This document shows positions 26,513 through 36,400 of a DNA stretch of 64,000 nucleotides, piece after piece. The notes under the pieces are model-generated. The model searched no databases, was not told the origin of the DNA, and saw only the letters and a program-made list of their open reading frames with translations. Location of the stretch: positions 1 through 64,000 of the forward strand of contig NZ_CANLCI010000006.1 in assembly GCF_947489035.1 (NCBI RefSeq). The letters are read 5' to 3'. Each line of letters starts with the position of its first letter. Position 1 is the first letter of the stretch. Both the position numbers and the translations under genes were made by a program. The DNA comes from an uncultured Ferrimonas sp. GTDB lineage: Bacteria; Pseudomonadota; Gammaproteobacteria; Enterobacterales; Shewanellaceae.

Positions 26513-27621
26513 GCTTGCTTAGCGCGGCGTAATAAAAGCCACGCCAACAAGCCCCAGGCCACTGCCTGACCCCACAGGGTCAGGTGGTGCCATACCAAAG
26601 CCGATTCCGGCGCCCCCAATTGATTCAGCAAGATCATCCCCTGCATCATCGGTTGCGATGGCACCAGCCCCCACAGCAGCAACCACGGCCACGCCAAGCC
26701 ACTGCTGGGCCAAATAAAGCCTGCACTGAACATCAACGGCATCGCACTTAACAACACCATCTGCGCCAAGCTCTCACGCCGTTGAAACAAACAGCCCAGC
26801 ACAATCGCCAAACTGAAGGTGGCCAACCAGAAGGGGATCAACAGCCCCCAGACGCTCGCCGTTGTCGCCAGCAGATCCACCTGATACCAACGTAACAACG
26901 GCCCTAAGTACAGCGCGCCCGCCAGCACAAACGGCGGCAGCCACAACGCAGCCAACACCGTACCCAAGCGCCCGCCCCCTTGCGCCACTAACGCGGGTTG
27001 CTGACGTAACCGCACCGTCGTCAGGCCAACGCACAGCAGCAGTAACTGATGCAGGATTAACACAAACAACCCCGGCAACATGTAATCGAGGTAACCCATT
27101 TTAAGGTTGCTCGACGGCGCAACGTTCAGCTGTACCCCGCCAACAGCACTGGCTTGACCCGCCATTCGCTGCCGAGCCAGTTGCACTTCGCCACTGAGCA
27201 CACGGCTGGCTTTCGAGACGGCTTCAGCCACCACCCCATAAGCCAAAAAGTAATGGGCATCGGCCGCCACCACCACCGTGGCGCTGCCGCCTTGGCGCAG
27301 ATCCCGAGCAAAGCCCGCCGGCACCAGCACCAGCCCTTGTGCCGCACCGGCTTTCACTTGCGCTAAAGCCGACGCTTCCGATCCCAACTGCGCCACCAGC
27401 TGCACACCGGGGCTGGCTTGCAACGCTCGCACCAGCTGGCGGCTGCTGCTGCTGTTATCCAGATCCACCAACACCACCGCCTGCTCGGTGGCCACTTGGT
27501 TCATGTAGGGCAAGGGGTACAACACCGCATACAGCAGCAAGCCAACCACAAAGGTTAACCGCACCGCCTGATCCGCCAGCACCTGCTGCCCCAATTGGCG
27601 CCATAATGCGCCCCAACTCAT
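26509..27621 (-). CDS. ABC-2 type permease (second of pair)
   Basis: The 370-residue product has an N-terminal membrane helix (LTFVVGLLLYAVLYPLPYM), a large periplasmic domain (VVLVDLDNSSSSRQLVRALQASPGVQL; VLVPAGFARDLRQG), then five to six membrane segments ending LLAWLLLRRAKQA. This matches the ABC2_membrane_3 (YhhJ/YbhR-like) permease family. Start 27621 overlaps the stop of the preceding permease (ATGA); a longer open frame upstream lies inside that gene and is rejected. Together with the other permease, HlyD-like and outer-membrane genes it makes an export system, but no nucleotide-binding protein is encoded. Confidence 0.88.
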   Translation of the reverse strand: MSWGALWRQLGQQVLADQAVRLTFVVGLLLYAVLYPLPYMNQVATEQAVVLVDLDNSSSSRQLVRALQASPGVQLVAQLGSEASALAQVKAGAAQGLVLVPAGFARDLRQGGSATVVVAADAHYFLAYGVVAEAVSKASRVLSGEVQLARQRMAGQASAVGGVQLNVAPSSNLKMGYLDYMLPGLFVLILHQLLLLCVGLTTVRLRQQPALVAQGGGRLGTVLAALWLPPFVLAGALYLGPLLRWYQVDLLATTASVWGLLIPFWLATFSLAIVLGCLFQRRESLAQMVLLSAMPLMFSAGFIWPSSGLAWPWLLLWGLVPSQPMMQGMILLNQLGAPESALVWHHLTLWGQAVAWGLLAWLLLRRAKQA

Positions 27622-28661
27622 TGCAGCTTGCGCCATAACATCACCAAAATAGGAAGCGGCAACAGCAGCGGCCATAACGACCACCACTCCAGTACCGCGC
27701 TGGCACGATAGTGCTGCAGCAACGGCAGATAATGGCTGGAGGGGATCAACTGCCCCCACCACTGGGCGCCCAATGGCATATCCGCCGTTGGCATGGTCAC
27801 CCCCATATAGGCGAAGGCAGGGCTGAGCAACGCCGCCGCCGTGCTGGCTTGCTGAGTTGCCTCGCGGCCACTGCGGTGCAGTAACAGCGCCAACAGCAAC
27901 AGCGGCAGCAACATCGGTAAGCTCGCCAACCACAATGGCCACCACGGAGCCCCTGTAGGCAGTGCCAACAGCGGCAACATCAGCGCCATGCCTACCGCCG
28001 CCAGCAACGCCTGCCACAGCAACAATCCGGTTAACTGCTGCTTAGTGCTGCCGCGCGGGGCGGGGCGCTGCAGCAGATTCAGCATCGACAACAGCGCACA
28101 CAGCTGCCATGCCGCCAGCGCTAACGGCGGCAGCAAAAATTGGGCGTAATCCAAACCGCGATTAAACAGCGGCGTAAATTGCACCTGCACCGGATTAAGC
28201 TGATCGCCGGTGGCGGCCAGGGGAAGCCCTTTAGCCGCCAACGCCAATTGCGCGGGCTGTTGCAACGTGGCCGCCAGCGCTTGCTGTAACGGCGTTAATA
28301 ACCGCCGTGCCATCAGCAGGTAGGTGCCGTTGTAACGCAGCTCAATCGTGGGGCGCAGGCCATGGCGCAGATCGGCGCTGAACCCAGCGGGGATCTGCAC
28401 CAAGGCGTAGCTTTCGCCCCGGCGCAACGACTGCACCGCACTGGCGCGATCCGGATAACTGTGCAGCTGCGCCGCTGGGGTAGCCGCCAACGCCCGACCA
28501 ATGCTGCGGCTTAGGCTGCTGTGATCTTCATCGACCAAGGCCACGGTCAGATCCGTGGGGCTGCGCGGTGAAAACACGCTGTACAGCAGCACCACCAACA
28601 GCACCGGCGCCAGCAGCAACACAAACCCTTGCCACGGCTCGCGCCGCAACCACAAGATCAT
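27618..28661 (-). CDS. ABC-2 type permease (first of pair)
   Basis: The 347-residue product has the same plan as its neighbour: N-terminal helix (FVLLLAPVLLVVLLYSVF), a periplasmic domain (VALVDEDHSSLSRSIGRALAATPA; LVQIPAGFSADLRHG) and a C-terminal membrane bundle. The pair probably forms a heterodimeric channel. ATGA overlaps at both ends couple it to the HlyD-like gene and to the second permease. Substrate unknown. Related systems (YhiI/YhhJ, YbhFSR) export drugs or cations, but those carry an ATPase. Confidence 0.88.
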   Translation of the reverse strand: MILWLRREPWQGFVLLLAPVLLVVLLYSVFSPRSPTDLTVALVDEDHSSLSRSIGRALAATPAAQLHSYPDRASAVQSLRRGESYALVQIPAGFSADLRHGLRPTIELRYNGTYLLMARRLLTPLQQALAATLQQPAQLALAAKGLPLAATGDQLNPVQVQFTPLFNRGLDYAQFLLPPLALAAWQLCALLSMLNLLQRPAPRGSTKQQLTGLLLWQALLAAVGMALMLPLLALPTGAPWWPLWLASLPMLLPLLLLALLLHRSGREATQQASTAAALLSPAFAYMGVTMPTADMPLGAQWWGQLIPSSHYLPLLQHYRASAVLEWWSLWPLLLPLPILVMLWRKLQ

Positions 28662-29638
28662 GGTGTTGGCTCAATGATCGCGGTCATGCCCGCACGTAAT
28701 CCAACAATCTGCCCCTGCGGTCGCAGTTCCACTTCGAAGGTGCGCAGATCAAAATCGGCGCCGCTTTCGGTGGCGCGCCACGTGGCAAAATCACCCTGCA
28801 CCGCTTTGTAAGCCACGGTAAAAGGCAGCCGTTGCTGCAGCGCCGGCAGGTACACCTGCACCGTGGCACCATCGACAAACTGCTGCAACTTATCTTCCCG
28901 CACTTGGAACAGCGCCCACGCGTCGTTCATGTCGGTTAGGGTTAACACTGGGAAGCCCCGTGGCACCAATTCCCCTTGGTGCAGCATCACCGCACTGACT
29001 TCGCCACTGCGTGGCGCGCGGATCTGCATGTCGGCCAACACCGCTTTTACCTCGGCCAGTTGCGCCACCGCGGCATCCGCTTGCCCTTGTGCCGCTTGGC
29101 GGGTTTCTAAGCGCGCGCCCTCTTGCGCCATTTCATGCAACGCCTTGGCGGCACTGGCTTGGTGCAATGCCGCTTGCCAGCGGGCATAGGCTTCATCGCG
29201 TTTCTGCTGTGCCATCACCCCTTCATCAAACAACACCGTAATCCGTTGGTAGGTTGCCTGCGCCAATTGCTGCGCCGCTTGGGCGCGCTGCCAATCATCA
29301 AACGCCGCTTGGATCTGCTGCTTGCGGGCACCGCTGTCGGCTTCTTGCTTGATCGCAGTGGCGGCATTCACGCCCGCTTGCGCCTGTTGAAAGCGCGCCT
29401 CAAGTTCGGGGCTGTCTAAACGATACAGTTCGTCACCGGCCTGTACCTGATCGCCACGACGCACATGCAGCTGCGCTAAACGACCACCGGCTTTGGAGGA
29501 TATTTGGTACTGCCGCGCTTCGATCTGCCCCTGCAGTAACGTTGGCGCCGGTTGGTAGGCGTGCTGAAAAGCCAAGCCACTGAGCCCGGCCAGCAGCGCA
29601 ACCGCAATGGTGCCAATCACAATTTGTTGCCGCTTCAT
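28658..29638 (-). CDS. HlyD-family membrane-fusion protein
   Basis: The 326-residue periplasmic adaptor has an N-terminal membrane anchor (VIGTIAVALLAGLSGLAF), a split lipoyl domain (GRLAQLHVRRGDQVQAGDELYRLDSPE and MQIRAPRSGEVSAVMLHQGELV) flanking an alanine/glutamine-rich coiled coil (about residues 75-205), and a beta-barrel domain. It would join the two permeases to the outer-membrane factor. It overlaps both neighbours by ATGA. Confidence 0.92.
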   Translation of the reverse strand: MKRQQIVIGTIAVALLAGLSGLAFQHAYQPAPTLLQGQIEARQYQISSKAGGRLAQLHVRRGDQVQAGDELYRLDSPELEARFQQAQAGVNAATAIKQEADSGARKQQIQAAFDDWQRAQAAQQLAQATYQRITVLFDEGVMAQQKRDEAYARWQAALHQASAAKALHEMAQEGARLETRQAAQGQADAAVAQLAEVKAVLADMQIRAPRSGEVSAVMLHQGELVPRGFPVLTLTDMNDAWALFQVREDKLQQFVDGATVQVYLPALQQRLPFTVAYKAVQGDFATWRATESGADFDLRTFEVELRPQGQIVGLRAGMTAIIEPTP

Positions 29639-31002
29639 TGATGGATATCCTTAACTGCGCTGTCGGTTAACAACGGCTGAAAATCGCCGCCGAGGCTGAG
29701 CACTTGCGCGCGCGCCACGAGGTATTGGTATTGGGCCTTAGCTTGGCCAAGCTGGGCGGCGGTGAGGCTTTGATCCGCATCCACCAGTTGCAACGAGGTG
29801 GCCAGCCCTTGCTGAAACGCCAGTTGCCGCAAACGGCGGTTTTCAGTGGCCAAGGCGATGGTGCTGTTATAGGCCTGATATTCATAGCGCGCCTGTGCCA
29901 TCGCTTGATGCTGCGATTGCAACAACAACAGCAGATCTTGCTTGGCTTGTTGACGACGGTAACGCGCTTCTAATTCCGCGCTTTTGGCTGCCTGCAGGCG
30001 ACCGCTGCGGCCGTCGTTGGCAAACAACGGCATGCTAAAGCGAATGCCCACAAACCATTCGGGTTCCAGCTCGGCTAATACACTGCCGTCGTCCAGCAAC
30101 GAGTAACTGCCAAACAGCCCCAAACTGGGCTGATAGCGACCTCGTTCGGCGTCGATCTGGCTGCGAGCTTGGCGTTGCTTGGCATCAAACAACAATAACG
30201 CCGGGTGCTGGTTGCCCACCTGCGCTTGCAGCGACGCCAAAGATGGCAACAGCAATGGCGCTTGATAGGGTTGCGGCTGCACCTGCGGCTGCTGCAGCAA
30301 GCTGTCGAGGGCGTAACTGGCAAGGGTTAACTGATGCTGCGCCGCTTGGCCATTCACCTTGGCCTGATCCAATGCCACTTGGGCATTCAATCGTTCCACT
30401 TCGGCGATCTGCCCCTGTTTAGCCAGCAGACTGGCGTGATGCAGATGGGTTTGACGCGCGTCGATCTGCTGTTGCCGTAGCTGGGTCAGTTGCTGCGCTA
30501 ACACCACCGAATAGTAACGCTGTACCAACAGATTAAACTGCTCGCGGCGGCGGATCTGCAGCTGCTGTAAACTGGCCTCGTATTCCGCCTGTTTGATCCG
30601 CTGCGCGGCCTCGATGCGGCCGCCCGCGTACAGCGGAAAACTGCCGGTCAGTGAACTGCGGTAGATCTGCCGTTCGGTCAGATCAAAGGCCGGCAGCTCG
30701 ATCGCCGGAAAGCCCGGGATGCCTAGGTCAATCGGCTGATCCAGCTCCAACCGCAGTGGCTTTTCCATCTGCATGTAGCTGCCGCTCAGCGCCACACTGG
30801 GCAAGCCCAGATCGGCAGCGGCATCGCGGCCACCCAGCGCCCGCTGATTCACCTGACGCTCCGCCGCCAGCAAGGCGCTGTGCTTGTCCAGCTGTTGCCA
30901 CGCTTGGGCCAACGTCCAAGTTGCGGCCGTGGTTGGTGTGGCAAAAAGTAAGCTTGGCAGCAGCGTTAATAGCGCAGTGCCAATCCGTGTAGGCCATCTC
31001 AT
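29635..31002 (-). CDS. TolC-family outer-membrane efflux protein
   Basis: The 455-residue product has a signal peptide (IGTALLTLLPSLLFATPTTA) and two repeats of the outer-membrane efflux (OEP) domain rich in glutamine/alanine helices, with SLTGSFPLYAGGRIEAAQR in the first and IRFSMPLFANDGRSGRLQAAKSAE in the second. ATG at 31002 has GAGG 6 bases upstream; a TTG five codons earlier was rejected. First gene of the exporter cassette; a palindrome and a -10-like TATACT sit just upstream. Confidence 0.93.
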   Translation of the reverse strand: MRWPTRIGTALLTLLPSLLFATPTTAATWTLAQAWQQLDKHSALLAAERQVNQRALGGRDAAADLGLPSVALSGSYMQMEKPLRLELDQPIDLGIPGFPAIELPAFDLTERQIYRSSLTGSFPLYAGGRIEAAQRIKQAEYEASLQQLQIRRREQFNLLVQRYYSVVLAQQLTQLRQQQIDARQTHLHHASLLAKQGQIAEVERLNAQVALDQAKVNGQAAQHQLTLASYALDSLLQQPQVQPQPYQAPLLLPSLASLQAQVGNQHPALLLFDAKQRQARSQIDAERGRYQPSLGLFGSYSLLDDGSVLAELEPEWFVGIRFSMPLFANDGRSGRLQAAKSAELEARYRRQQAKQDLLLLLQSQHQAMAQARYEYQAYNSTIALATENRRLRQLAFQQGLATSLQLVDADQSLTAAQLGQAKAQYQYLVARAQVLSLGGDFQPLLTDSAVKDIHQ

Positions 31003-31025
31003 GGCTGCCCTCGGCAAGAAAATTG

Positions 31026-31041
31026 TAGAGTATAAACTCTA
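31026..31041 (-). promoter_or_regulatory. Candidate operator/promoter of the exporter cassette
   Basis: Perfect palindrome TAGAGT-ATAA-ACTCTA, 24 bases before the outer-membrane-factor ATG. On the minus strand it contains TATACT, a plausible -10, so a bound repressor would block initiation. No -35 is convincing and no regulator gene is adjacent. Confidence 0.4.
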
Positions 31042-31118
31042 GCCATTGTATCAGCGTGACCGTTACTCAGCGAACAGCTGTTGCCCGTAAAGCGATCTGA
31101 CTGAGTACCTAATAGAAA

Positions 31119-31143
31119 AAAAGCGAGCATATTGCTCGCTTTT
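31119..31143 (-). terminator. Intrinsic terminator after tldD
   Basis: AAAAGCGAGCA-ATA-TGCTCGCTTTT followed by more Ts on the minus strand, 18 bases past the tldD stop. It closes the mre-to-tldD gene run. Confidence 0.9.
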
Positions 31144-31160
31144 ATCGAAGAAGTGTTGCG

Positions 31161-32609
31161 TTAGGCGGTGCCGCCAACGGTAAGCTTATCCAACTTCAAG
31201 CTCGGCTGGCCTACCCCAACGGGGACGCTTTGGCCCTCTTTGCCGCACACCCCAACGCCGTTATCCAGCGCCAGATCGTTGCCCACCATCGAGATGGTTT
31301 GCATCGCATCAACGCCGTTGCCAATTAAGGTGGCGCCTTTGATTGGCTGCTTCAATTCGCCGTGTTCAATCAGGTAGGCTTCGCTGGCTGAGAACACAAA
31401 CTTGCCGCTGGTGATGTCGACTTGGCCGCCGCCAAAGTTGGGGGCGTAAATGCCCCGTTCCACCGACGCGATGATGTCGCTTGGGCTGCTTTGGCCTGCC
31501 AGCATGTAGGTGTTGGTCATCCGTGGCATCGGCAGATGGGCGTATGATTCGCGACGGCCGTTGCCGGTGGCGGCCACGCCCATCAAGCGCGCATTCAGCT
31601 TATCCTGCATGTAGCCTTTTAAGATGCCGTTTTCAATCAGCACGGTGTTCTGGCTTGGGGTTCCCTCGTCATCCACCGTTAAGCTGCCACGGCGATCCGC
31701 CAAGGTGCCATCATCAACAATGGTGCACAGTTCGGAACACACTTGCTCGCCAACGCGGCCAGAGAACAGCGACGATCCCTTACGGTTAAAGTCGCCTTCC
31801 AAACCGTGGCCTACCGCTTCATGCAGCAGCACTCCTGGCCAACCTGGGCCCAACACCACCGGCATCTCACCCGCCGGGGCGTCGATCGCTTCGAGGTTAA
31901 CGCTGGCCTGTCGTACCGCTTCACGACACAGCTCGAAGGCTTCCAGTTTGCCATCGCTGCCCAGTTGCAACAGCGACTCGTAACCGTAGCGGCCCCCCAT
32001 GCCGGCCGAGCCGCGCTCACGCTCTTCCCCTTCGGTCATGATCACCGAACAGTTGAGGCGGATCAGCGGGCGAATGTCGGTGGCTAAGGTGCCATCGGAG
32101 CCCGCCACTAAGATCTGTTCATAGACACCGCTCAGGCTCACCACCACTTGGGTCACGCGCGGATCCAGTTCGCGCACATAAGCGTCCATCTCGCGCAGCA
32201 GATTGAGCTTCGCTTCGGCGGCCATCGCATCGATCGGATCCGTGGCTTGGTAACGGGATTGCATCTGCTGACGGGCCAAGGCATTCACCTTGCCGTTGGC
32301 GCCGGCCGCGGCAATGCCACGGGCGGCTTCGGCGGATTGCTTCAACGCCAGCGGGCTGATCTCATCCGCGTAGGCAAAGCCGGTTTTCTCACCGCTGATG
32401 GCGCGCACACCAAGCCCTTGCTCGATGTTAAAGCTGCCCTCTTTAACGATGCCATCTTCCAGCACCCAAGTTTCATGCTTACTGGATTGCAGGTAAACAT
32501 CGGCATAATCCAGCTGGTGCTGGTGCATCTGTGCCAGCGCCAGCTCTAAGCTGTCGCAGTTCAGTTCGGCAGGCGTCAACAACGACGCGGCAACGGTATT
32601 AAAACTCAT
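31161..32609 (-). CDS. tldD: Metalloprotease TldD
   Basis: TldD is the zinc-bearing subunit of the TldD/PmbA(TldE) protease. The 482-residue product has the zinc helix [18 protein letters not shown] (HExxxH), with [16 protein letters not shown] before it, [15 protein letters not shown], and [23 protein letters not shown] with [23 protein letters not shown] near the end. Overlaps nit2 by ATGA. Its partner pmbA is 5.4 kb away, separated by the exporter cassette. Confidence 0.97.
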   Translation of the reverse strand: MSFNTVAASLLTPAELNCDSLELALAQMHQHQLDYADVYLQSSKHETWVLEDGIVKEGSFNIEQGLGVRAISGEKTGFAYADEISPLALKQSAEAARGIAAAGANGKVNALARQQMQSRYQATDPIDAMAAEAKLNLLREMDAYVRELDPRVTQVVVSLSGVYEQILVAGSDGTLATDIRPLIRLNCSVIMTEGEERERGSAGMGGRYGYESLLQLGSDGKLEAFELCREAVRQASVNLEAIDAPAGEMPVVLGPGWPGVLLHEAVGHGLEGDFNRKGSSLFSGRVGEQVCSELCTIVDDGTLADRRGSLTVDDEGTPSQNTVLIENGILKGYMQDKLNARLMGVAATGNGRRESYAHLPMPRMTNTYMLAGQSSPSDIIASVERGIYAPNFGGGQVDITSGKFVFSASEAYLIEHGELKQPIKGATLIGNGVDAMQTISMVGNDLALDNGVGVCGKEGQSVPVGVGQPSLKLDKLTVGGTA

Positions 32610-33436
32610 GATTCCTCTTGTATTCGCTCAACCGCCACAGTGCGGCGGTGCTGCAGAACCGGCATGTTTGCGCGGAGCTGCGGGATCCGTTCCAGCGCCA
32701 ATTGGGCGCTGATCCAGCCCTCCCCAGTGGGGCGCTGGGCAATAATATCGCCCCAAGGATCAATCAGCATTGATTGCCCCCAGGTTTGTCGGCCATCGCC
32801 GTGGCTGCCCCATTGGTTGGCAGCCACCACGAAGCACTGATTTTCAATGGCACGCGCTTGCAGCAATGGCTGCCAATGCGCTTGACCGGTGCGGGCGGTA
32901 AACGCACTGGGCAGCACCAATACGTCCATCTCGGCGGCGGCCAATTGGCTTAACGCCGCTGCAAAGCGCACATCGTAGCACACCGCCATGCCGATGCGCC
33001 CAATGGCCGTTTCCACCACCACCAAGCGATCGCCTGGATGGGTGTGCTTACTCTCTTGGTAGTCGCTGCCATCCCCAACCTCGGCATCAAACAGATGCAC
33101 CTTATCGTAGCGAGCCAAGCCCGTGCCATCCGGCCCAAACAACCAGCTGCTGGCGTATGCGCGGCCATCCGCCGCTTGCACCGGCACCGTGCCCGCCACT
33201 AAATAACAGTGGTGGGCTTTGGCCAACTGCGCCAGCCGCTGTTGCCAATAACCGCTGCCGCTGGGCTCGGCATCTTGATGCCATGGTTGGCCTTGGCCGA
33301 AGTGCAGACAGGCTTCTGGCAGCACCAGCAGCGCATTGTGGCTGGCAGCCCCCAGTTGCTGCACAAAGGCTTCAATGCGGCTGAAGTTATGGCTGGGGCT
33401 GTGCTGGCTGGTCAGTTGTAATAGGTGGCACTGCAT
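32606..33436 (-). CDS. Carbon-nitrogen hydrolase (Nit2/omega-amidase-like)
   Basis: The 276-residue cytoplasmic product belongs to the nitrilase superfamily, with triad Glu in [10 protein letters not shown], Lys in [15 protein letters not shown] and Cys in [10 protein letters not shown]. Relatives hydrolyse deaminated glutathione or alpha-ketoglutaramate. Substrate here is inferred from the family and the conserved yhdP-nit-tldD neighbourhood. Start 33436 ([10 protein letters not shown]) lies inside the yhdP end, giving a 50-base overlap. Confidence 0.92.
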   Translation of the reverse strand: MQCHLLQLTSQHSPSHNFSRIEAFVQQLGAASHNALLVLPEACLHFGQGQPWHQDAEPSGSGYWQQRLAQLAKAHHCYLVAGTVPVQAADGRAYASSWLFGPDGTGLARYDKVHLFDAEVGDGSDYQESKHTHPGDRLVVVETAIGRIGMAVCYDVRFAAALSQLAAAEMDVLVLPSAFTARTGQAHWQPLLQARAIENQCFVVAANQWGSHGDGRQTWGQSMLIDPWGDIIAQRPTGEGWISAQLALERIPQLRANMPVLQHRRTVAVERIQEES

Positions 33437-36400
33437 CCGCTGGCTCCTTGTCGGCAATGTTCGCCGCATCCTGCGGCGCTAACGGTAATGGGGCAGGTTG
33501 TGATGGGCCGCTGCCCTGCGGCTGTGCCGATTGGGCGGCGCTGGATTGCGCCTGCGGCTCGGCGGCGGGCTGCGGCTCAGCGCTGGGCTCACTGGCAGGA
33601 TCGTTGCTCGGCGCGGGGCGGATCTCAACGTTGCGTTTCAGGCGCTCCACCTCTTCCAGTTTAGGATCGTCCAAGGTGCCGCTCAGGTGATAACGCAGCT
33701 GGGTGATCACCTCAATCACGGGTTCAAGCAGCTTGGTCACCGCAAAGGCACCCAGCCCAACCGCCCAGGTGCCGGTGCTTAAGTACACCACCGCCGGTAA
33801 GCTCGACGCCACCGCCGGAGAGAAACTCAATTGGTAATCCAATTGGCGGCTGTGCAGATCGGTCCAACCGGCCACTTTCAACACCCCAGCGTTGCTGTCC
33901 ATCCGCGCGTTGTCGGTGGTGGCAACGCCGTTGTTCAGGTGCAGATCGGCACTGAATTTTTCAAAGTGCATGCCACTGCCAAACACATCCGAGAAATCCA
34001 GCGCCAACTTGCGTACCAACGATTCCAAGCTGAACAGCGACAGTAATCGAGTGCCCCGATCCGACACCTGCTTTAAGCGGCCTTCGGTCATGGTAAAGCT
34101 GAACTCGCCATCAATGCGGCGCGGCACCAGCTGCCACGGGGCGCCATCCCAGCTCAGCTCAAAGTCCATGTTGGCTTTGGCGTCTTCGATCGACGCTTCC
34201 AGCCCTAAGCGACGCAGCATGTCGTCGCTTTTTTCACTGTTAAAGCTGCCGTTTAAGCGGGTGCGACTGGTTTGCCCTTGGGGCAACCACAGCCCTTGGG
34301 CGCGCAAACGATGCTGCGCTGGCCCCAACTCTAACGCCGCAATGCGGTAATGATTGCCTTCTACGGCGCCGCGAAAGCTCACCGGCCCCAGCTGCATGCC
34401 ATCCACCTGCAGCGTATCCATGGCGATGGTCATGGCCGGTAACTGGCCGATGTCGCTGGCCAGCGCAGCCACAAAGGGCTCGGCTGCCGTGGTCGCAGCA
34501 GAGCTTACGGTGTCTGTGTCTGTGTCTGTGTCTGTGTCTGTGTCTGCAGGCTCAGCGCCGTAGCGGAAAAAGCCGGCGTCTATCGCCACCGCAACCTGCT
34601 GCTCTGCCGCCGTAATTTGCGCGCGGGCATCGGTGCGATCGGTATCCAGCTGCAGCAGCCAGCCGTCATCATTGGGCTGGGCAGTCAGCTGCCCTGCCCC
34701 TAGAGGCAATTGATACAGCTGCAGCTGCGGGGTGCTTAACGTCACCTGCGCCAGCGGCGCAAACCAACGGCGATTATTGGCTGCGGCATCCGCATCCGTT
34801 GTGCCGTGCTGCCGTTCTCGTTCGTCACTGAAAGCGCTGATCAGCGGCAACCACGGCTGCAAGCTGATTTGGTCGCTCTGCCAGCGTACTTGGCCGCCCT
34901 CGTTCGTTGGCAACACCAGCGATTTCGGCTGCAACGCCAGCAAGTACCGATTGAACAGCGTGGGCGTTTGGTAATCCATCGCGCCGATAAAGCCCAGCTG
35001 CCGTTCCAGCTCAAGCTCAACCTGCCCTTGCTGGTTGTCTCCCAACACCCGCAGCTGCAGCGCCGTTTCCGTGGCGCTGGCTTTGCCCAGCGGCGCAGGC
35101 AGATCGATGCCAAGGCCGAGCAGATCCGAACGTAATTCGCCGGTGTAGCTGAAGCCGTCGCGATCCACCAGCAGACCAATCTCGCCATTAAGGTTGGCGC
35201 CACCGCTTAAGAACGGCGTCAACGGAGTGTCCAGTTGCGCTGGCAATCGGGCCAACTGCCACTGGCTGGTTAAACCAATGTCGATGCCGTAGCCAGCCTC
35301 TTGCGCTTGCCCGGTTAACGACACCTGCGCGGGCTGGTTAAACAGGTTCACCATCAGGTTATCGGCCCAGATCCGGTTGCGATCAAAATGCAGTTCGCCG
35401 CGCACCTGTTCCAGCCCCAGTTTTAACGGCGCCAGCCAAAAGTCGTGGTTCCACAGGGTAACGGTGCCATTGATGGTGGGGGGCAGATCCCGCACCGCGG
35501 GGCCAAGGTTAAAGCCCAGGTCCAGTTTGAGCGGCAACGGCTGTTTCGGCTGCAACAGCGCCAAGGTGCCGCCAACGGAGCGGTCGAGGAACGTGTCGGC
35601 CAACACACTTTGGGCTTGGGCGGCAGTGGGGCTAACTTGGCCATTGATCCACAACTGGCTGCCCTGCCCCAACGCTGGGATCACCACGCTTATCTGTTCC
35701 AGCGGCAGTTGCGCCAACTGCCCCTGCTGCAGTTGCAGATCCATGATCGCGTTTTCAAATCGAGCCGCAACGGTCGCTTCGGTGACCGCCGGCCAGTCCG
35801 GTAAAAATTCAAATTGCAGCTGCTCCATGGTGAACCCCACCAAGAAGCGCCCTTGCTGTTCGGCGTAGGGAAACTGATCCAGCGCGCCATGCCACACCAG
35901 TTGGCCATCGCTAAACCGACCCGCTTGGATCGCACCGCCAAGGTAATCGGCCAGCTTGCTGCCCATCACCCGCGGCAAGTAGTTATTCACCTCGCGGCCA
36001 TCGGCTACCTGCAGCTGCCCCGCCAGTTGCAACTGCGGGGATTGTTGTGCTGGCAGCTGCAGCGCGGCGTGCAGATCCACATTAACGTGGTTGTTGTGCA
36101 GTTGCAGCTGCTCCAATCGCAGTACCGAGCCCTGCGCTTGCGGCAACCATTGCCCCTGCAGTTGCAGCCGTTGCAGTTGCAGCGGTTGTGGCAGCTGTTG
36201 CGGCCAATCTAATCCGAACTGATTGCTGGCCAGGCTGACGCTGGCCCAATCGCCTTGCCACCGCAGTAAGCCACTGAGGCCACGCACTCCAGGCAGCTGG
36301 CCCTGCTGTTGCCACGCCAATTCACTGAAGGGCAGCTGCAGCTGCCATTGCTGCTGGTGTTGCTGTGCAGTCAGCGGGCCAATGAGGCCACTGGCGCTGC

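Noticed and set aside
27622-28017. N-terminal extension of the second ABC-2 permease
   Set aside because: The frame stays open for 132 more codons, but lies inside the first permease gene; Gly/Val-rich shadow sequence and an ATGA overlap at 27621 argue against it.
34511-34546. Simple repeat considered as CRISPR or iteron
   Set aside because: A 6-base unit with no spacers, inside a conserved coding frame. No CRISPR array is visible anywhere in the window.
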